Shown here: piece after piece, positions 49,314 to 53,217 of the stretch
Position numbering within the stretch: position 1 is the first letter of the stretch
Layout: each line of letters starts with the position of its first letter
Assembly: GCA_900768075.1 (NCBI GenBank)
Contig: CAAGBN010000013.1
Coordinates: 1 to 53,217, forward strand
Direction of reading: 5' to 3'
DNA from: Clostridia bacterium
GTDB taxonomy: Bacteria > Bacillota > Clostridia > Oscillospirales > Acutalibacteraceae
DNA: 53,217 nucleotides
The notes under the pieces: generated by a model
What the model saw: the letters and a program-made list of their open reading frames with translations, nothing else
Told to the model about the DNA's origin: nothing
Databases searched by the model: none
Program-made: the position numbers and the translations under genes

Positions 49314-50435
49314 TTATTCTGCGTTTAATGAGTCAAGTGACTGCTTCTTGAGATATGCATTAAGGAAACCGTCAATGTCACCGTCCATAACAGCATTGAT
49401 GTTACCCATTTCAAAGCCTGTTCTGTGGTCCTTAACAAGAGTGTAAGGCATAAATACATATGAACGGATCTGGCTGCCCCAACCAATTTCCTTCTGCTCG
49501 CCCTTGATATCTTCAATCTTATCAAGATGCTCTCTCTCTTTGATTTCGATAAGCTTTGACTTAAGCATCTTCATACAAACTTCTCTGTTTTGATGCTGGC
49601 TTCTTTCTACCTGACAGGATACTACAATGCCTGTGGGCTCGTGGATAAGACGTACAGCTGATGAGGTCTTGTTAACCTTCTGTCCGCCTGCACCTGATGC
49701 ACGGTAAACTTCCATCTTGATGTCTTCTTCTCTGATTTCAACTTCAACTGTGTCGTCGATTTCAGGCATAACCTCAAGTGAAGCGAAGGATGTGTGTCTG
49801 CGTCCTGATGAGTCGAAGGGTGAAACACGAACAAGACGGTGAACGCCCATTTCACTCTTGAGGTAACCGTAAGCATTTTCGCCTTCGATAACAACTACAG
49901 CACTCTTAAGACCGGCTTCGTCTCCGTCAAGGAAGTCAACAGTTGTGAACTTGAAGCCGTGCTTTGTTGCCCACTGACCGTACATTCTGAAGAGCATCTG
50001 ACACCAGTCCTGAGCTTCAGTACCGCCTGCACCTGCATGGAAGGTAAGGATTGCGTTATTGTTGTCATATTCGCCTGAGAGAAGAGTTGCAAGAATCTGC
50101 TTGTCAAGCTCCTGCTCAACAGCTTCAACACTGTTCTGGCACTCTTCAAGAAGATCAAGGTCGCCCTCTTCGTCTGAAAGCTCAATCATAACAAGTGCAT
50201 CTTCAAATGCAGTCTTCAGATCTTCATAAGCCTTGATTTTATTCTTAAGTGATGCGATTCTCTGAAGTACCTTCTGTGAATTCTGAAGGTCACCCCAGAA
50301 GTCCTCTGCTACGGTCTGTTCTTCGAGTGCAGCGATTTCCTTAGCCATTTCGTCAAGGCCGAGAGCTGCAGCGAGTTCACCGAGAGGCTTTTCGCTTTCA
50401 AGTAATTTTAATCTTAATTCTTCAAACTGAACCAT
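49314..50435 (-). CDS. prfB: peptide chain release factor 2
   Basis: A 373-residue protein. RVSPFDSSGRRHTSF holds the SPF tripeptide that reads UGA/UAA stop codons, and ASGAGGQKVNKTSSAVR holds the catalytic GGQ. The N-terminal helical domain is complete in one frame, so the self-regulating UGA frameshift seen in many prfB genes is absent. The start is supported by GGAAAGG upstream. Confidence 0.95.
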   Translation of the reverse strand: MVQFEELRLKLLESEKPLGELAAALGLDEMAKEIAALEEQTVAEDFWGDLQNSQKVLQRIASLKNKIKAYEDLKTAFEDALVMIELSDEEGDLDLLEECQNSVEAVEQELDKQILATLLSGEYDNNNAILTFHAGAGGTEAQDWCQMLFRMYGQWATKHGFKFTTVDFLDGDEAGLKSAVVVIEGENAYGYLKSEMGVHRLVRVSPFDSSGRRHTSFASLEVMPEIDDTVEVEIREEDIKMEVYRASGAGGQKVNKTSSAVRLIHEPTGIVVSCQVERSQHQNREVCMKMLKSKLIEIKEREHLDKIEDIKGEQKEIGWGSQIRSYVFMPYTLVKDHRTGFEMGNINAVMDGDIDGFLNAYLKKQSLDSLNAE

Positions 50436-50597
50436 AATTAACTATCCTTTCCAAAATTTCATTTATCGATTAAATATAACATTACAAAATTATCCTTATA
50501 CATTATACACATTTTTAAGGAAAGGACAATATATTTGAGAAAATATTTTAAGTTTATTTGCTAAATCCTTTGATATACAGCGGATTTCAACCAAAGA

Positions 50598-50627
50598 AAA
50601 AAGGCAACCTTAAGCAGTTGCCTTTAA
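50598..50627 (-). terminator. terminator of the Thr-rich membrane protein gene
   Basis: AAAGGCAAC and GTTGCCTTT pair, with a T run on the complement. Confidence 0.7.
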
Positions 50628-50629
50628 TG

Positions 50630-51535
50630 TTAATAGTAGATTTCAAATTCGCTTTCGATAGTCATTGCAAAGGTACCGTCCAATACTCTGACAAGCTCTG
50701 TTGTAAGACCGAATACCATAGGCTGAGTATATCTGATGTATACAAGATTTCCGGTGTCTTTTTCAACTATACATTCGATTTTGCAGTCATAATATTCTGT
50801 GTCGCATCTGGTGATATAATCAACCAGCAGGCGTACCTTATCAAGGTTTACCTCTTCCATAACGGCACATACACCGGTGTTTTCGGCAGGGTTCTTGCAA
50901 TAAGCAAGCTCGAGCTCTATATGGTATTTGCCGTCTTTTTCGGTGAGTTTGGCAACGTCAACATCTTCAGCAGTGAGCTTACTTGACCACTCCTTGCCCT
51001 TGACGGGGAAGTTATCTCTGATAATATCTTTTTCGGTGTATTCAAGAGGTGTATCGTGGTTGACAAGCCATGTATTTACGAGGATACCGCCTGCAAAATC
51101 CCAGGCAGGAGGGTAGTCGCACATATCCTTATCCTTGCGCAGATTTTCATAGTTGCGGACAACCTTTACGGCTTTTTTCTTGACCTTATTGGCGCTCTTA
51201 TTGAAAATAGCGACGATTTCTTCTTTTGTATCGGGTGTGGTATCTTCAGTAGTGGGAGGCACTGTGGTTGTAGGCTTGGTAGTAGTTGTCGGTGCCTCGG
51301 TGGTAGTTACGGTTACAGGCTCTGTAGTCGGCACAGTAGTTGATGGCTGAGTAGTGATTACAGCTTCTGTAGTGGTGGTCTGATTGTTTACTGTATGTAT
51401 GTTGTTCACCTGCTGAATATTAGTCAGAGAGCCGATAATATGGCCGAGCATAAAAAGACCTATTACCAGAGCAACACCTTTAAAGGCAAAATTCAGGAAG
51501 CTTTTTTCCTGAGGCTGAGGGTTATTGTTTTCCAT
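50630..51535 (-). CDS. single-pass membrane protein with Thr/Pro-rich linker
   Basis: A 301-residue protein. After a short cytosolic start, residues 17-37 form a membrane helix (FKGVALVIGLFMLGHIIGSL). Residues about 50-105 are a Thr/Pro-rich linker typical of wall-spanning segments. The C-terminal 190 residues form an extracellular alpha/beta domain with six cysteines (MCDYPP, YCKNPAENTGVC, RCDTEYYDCKIEC). I know similar proteins only as hypotheticals of Clostridia. It may sense or bind something at the cell surface. Confidence 0.75.
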   Translation of the reverse strand: MENNNPQPQEKSFLNFAFKGVALVIGLFMLGHIIGSLTNIQQVNNIHTVNNQTTTTEAVITTQPSTTVPTTEPVTVTTTEAPTTTTKPTTTVPPTTEDTTPDTKEEIVAIFNKSANKVKKKAVKVVRNYENLRKDKDMCDYPPAWDFAGGILVNTWLVNHDTPLEYTEKDIIRDNFPVKGKEWSSKLTAEDVDVAKLTEKDGKYHIELELAYCKNPAENTGVCAVMEEVNLDKVRLLVDYITRCDTEYYDCKIECIVEKDTGNLVYIRYTQPMVFGLTTELVRVLDGTFAMTIESEFEIYY

Positions 51536-51696
51536 TTATATCAATCCTTTGTTTTTTGTCTTTTTTATATTATAGTACACTGCCGTGATTTTCACAAGGG
51601 ATAAACAATAAAAAATTATTATCTTTCATCGGTACGCGGGGAAAAGACCGCATTAATTCAATTGCATTCCGCCAAAACAGACCCTGCAGAGAGTGA

Positions 51697-51727
51697 AAAA
51701 AGAGACAGGTAAAAACCTGCCTCTTGA
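51697..51727 (-). terminator. terminator of the surface protein gene
   Basis: On the complement, AAGAGGCAGG and CCTGTCTCTT pair, followed by six T. Confidence 0.7.
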
Positions 51728-51741
51728 TTATATGCTATTGA

Positions 51742-53217
51742 TTAGCGAACGCTTGTGAAGAAAGATGTGAGAAGCTTGATTAAGTCTGTAAGAAGACAGA
51801 AGAGTAATGAAATGAAGGTTTCGTGAACTCTACCGCATGAATCACAGAACTTAGAATCGCAACCGTTGCAACGGCCGTCTTCGTCAAGGTCGTTATGGCC
51901 CTTTGCTGTGCCTTCGATTTCTACTGTATCAGTCTTACCGCAACCATAGATACATTCAGCTGTCTTTGTGCAGTTTGTTGTGCAAGTAGCGTTGTTGTCT
52001 GATACATAATCAACAAATTCATGTTTTACGATATCTACAAATACCTTATCACAACCTGTGCATGTCTGAGGAGCCTGACATGTTGCAGTGGCACCGGGAA
52101 CGTGAGGCTTCATTGTGCCTTCATCAACAACTGTATCTGTTTTGCCGCAAGCATAAATACATTCAGCTGTCTTTGTGCCGTCTGCTGTGCAAGTAGCGTT
52201 CTCATCTGATACATATGTTTCATATGAGTGATCTTTAATTGCGTCAAGTTCTATTTCACAAATTGTGCAAAGCTGAGGAGCCTGACATGTTGCAGCAGCG
52301 CCAGGTGTATGAACAATTTTAACTGTCCACTTATCAGCTGCTTCTTCAACAGCATTGTAACAACCAGGATAATGAGCTTCGCCGTGATAGTGAGTGGGGT
52401 CTACATTGTATGTACCGCCGGTTACAGTGATAAACTTTATACCATCACCGTGAGCATTGTAAATCCAGGGCTGCATTGCGCCGTTGCCGGGATCCTTTGT
52501 CTTAGCGTTGCCAAGGTAGAAGTTACCACCTGAAACGAAGAGCTGATTATTCTGACCAGCATAGATCATTGACTGACCAGCTTCAACTTTATCGATTGAG
52601 TAGTTACCGCTTTCGATGTACATCTTAGCGCCATCAGCGTTGAGTGCTGTGAACATTGAGTAAGCCTTTGTGCCATCAGCCATAGTTACATTAACTGTAC
52701 CTGTCTGAGCTTCTGAGCTGTCCTTAAGTGTAAGTTCACCTGTACCAGCAGCATAGAAAACTGCAAGCATAGTTGCATCAAGATCAGGGTTAACTGTAAC
52801 AGTCTTGCCGTTAAGGTCGATAGTTACCTTTTTGTCAGTTACTGCGATGTAAGGATACATACCTTCAACTGCAGCGGCAGCATCGATAGTGTCATTTGCG
52901 ATTGTGTGGTCAGAGATTACAGTGATTACATCGCCATCTTTTGCAGCTGCAACAGCATCTCTGATTGTAAGATATTTTTTATCGCCAACCTGAGCTGCAA
53001 ATTTAACCATATATGTTCCGTCTACATACCAAACATCGTAATCAGCGGTGACTTCGAGGCCTTCAACTGCAGTCCAAGTTGAATCAATATCAGCAAGCAC
53101 AAACTTAGTATATGCTTTTTCTTCTTCAGTTACTGCATTGTAATAGAAGTCGTTAGCACCAAAATCATTTTTGCCTTCGAATTTAAAGGTGTTTACAAGT
53201 TTAGTGTTTCTATCCCA
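51742..53217 (-). CDS. secreted surface protein with pectate-lyase-like and cysteine repeats (5' end outside window)
   Basis: The frame is open to the right edge (491 codons plus stop visible). The first 270 visible residues look like a right-handed beta-helix or pectin-lyase-like region (TIRDAVAAAKDGDVITVI, DLNGKTVTVNPD, GTGELTLKDSSEAQTG, TVTGGTYNVDPTHY). Then follow three to four cysteine repeats (ATCQAPQLCTICE, ATCTADGTKTAECIYACG and later copies), a DEDGRCNGCDSKFCDSCG knuckle, and a final hydrophobic segment (TFISLLFCLLTDLIKLL..). There is no LPxTG motif. It is likely a large cell-surface adhesin. Its repeats resemble those in the phage tail proteins at the left end. Confidence 0.85.
   Translation of the reverse strand, partial: WDRNTKLVNTFKFEGKNDFGANDFYYNAVTEEEKAYTKFVLADIDSTWTAVEGLEVTADYDVWYVDGTYMVKFAAQVGDKKYLTIRDAVAAAKDGDVITVISDHTIANDTIDAAAAVEGMYPYIAVTDKKVTIDLNGKTVTVNPDLDATMLAVFYAAGTGELTLKDSSEAQTGTVNVTMADGTKAYSMFTALNADGAKMYIESGNYSIDKVEAGQSMIYAGQNNQLFVSGGNFYLGNAKTKDPGNGAMQPWIYNAHGDGIKFITVTGGTYNVDPTHYHGEAHYPGCYNAVEEAADKWTVKIVHTPGAAATCQAPQLCTICEIELDAIKDHSYETYVSDENATCTADGTKTAECIYACGKTDTVVDEGTMKPHVPGATATCQAPQTCTGCDKVFVDIVKHEFVDYVSDNNATCTTNCTKTAECIYGCGKTDTVEIEGTAKGHNDLDEDGRCNGCDSKFCDSCGRVHETFISLLFCLLTDLIKLLTSFFTSVR

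Noticed and set aside
49314..50435. programmed frameshift in prfB
   Set aside because: The gene is complete in one frame from a supported start, with no internal UGA in the N-terminal region.

Overview
The window looks like a chromosomal segment of a spore-forming, anaerobic, saccharolytic Clostridia bacterium, probably a gut Oscillospiraceae/Ruminococcus-type organism. The basis is cotJ spore-coat genes, an anaerobic ribonucleotide reductase, reverse rubrerythrin and rubredoxin, secreted arabinose-polymer hydrolases, GPH sugar transporters, and cysteine-repeat surface proteins of the kind common in that group. The taxonomic call is inference from gene content.

Region 1 (1-15009) is the integrase-proximal part of a prophage or prophage-derived element. 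Leftward genes run from a Cro-like regulator through small early genes into a tail module: tape measure remnant, distal tail protein, a 1,014-residue tail protein, Ig-like proteins and a cysteine-repeat protein cut by the window edge. Rightward are an S24-type repressor, a zinc-ribbon membrane protein, an Abi_2/AbiF-type HEPN protein preceded by a candidate small RNA, and a serine recombinase. No packaging, capsid or replication genes are visible. The tape measure gene lacks its usual N-terminus and has a one-base frameshift, so this part of the phage looks decayed.

The element sits inside the spore-coat gene cotJC. Its first 31-32 codons remain at 15010-15117, coupled to cotJB and cotJA, and the coding match to the family ends within about 30 bp of the recombinase stop codon.

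Region 2 (15117-26300) holds cotJBA, a SulP anion transporter divergent from a cation/proton antiporter, and a tightly overlapping eight-gene leftward operon: PI-PLC-like phosphodiesterase, GH4 glycosidase, a split CehA/McbA-type PHP hydrolase, a GPH transporter, a zinc ribbon, a metallophosphoesterase and a metallo-beta-lactamase-fold hydrolase. The combination suggests import and intracellular breakdown of a glycosylated phosphodiester.

Region 3 (26300-35400) is an arabinose locus: an FGGY kinase with L-arabinose isomerase, divergent from two large secreted enzymes (a clan GH-A hydrolase with carbohydrate-binding modules, and a GH51 arabinofuranosidase).

Region 4 (35400-39060) is a peroxide/redox cluster: PerR-like regulator with an operator, reverse rubrerythrin, a BFD-like iron-sulfur protein, a secreted 5'-nucleotidase and a rubredoxin. 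Region 5 (39060-53217) is mostly housekeeping: TVP38 membrane protein, dut-nrdG-nrdD with tandem NrdR boxes, nadE, an orphan E2-type acyltransferase, metA, a UPF0340 protein, a second GPH transporter, prfB and two surface or membrane proteins.

The host part carries several families of structured intergenic repeats that I did not find in the prophage part: three cloverleaf-like elements, five stem-loops placed just 3' of leftward genes, an array of hairpins separated by an invariant ATATCGA, and one roughly 270-bp nested palindrome.
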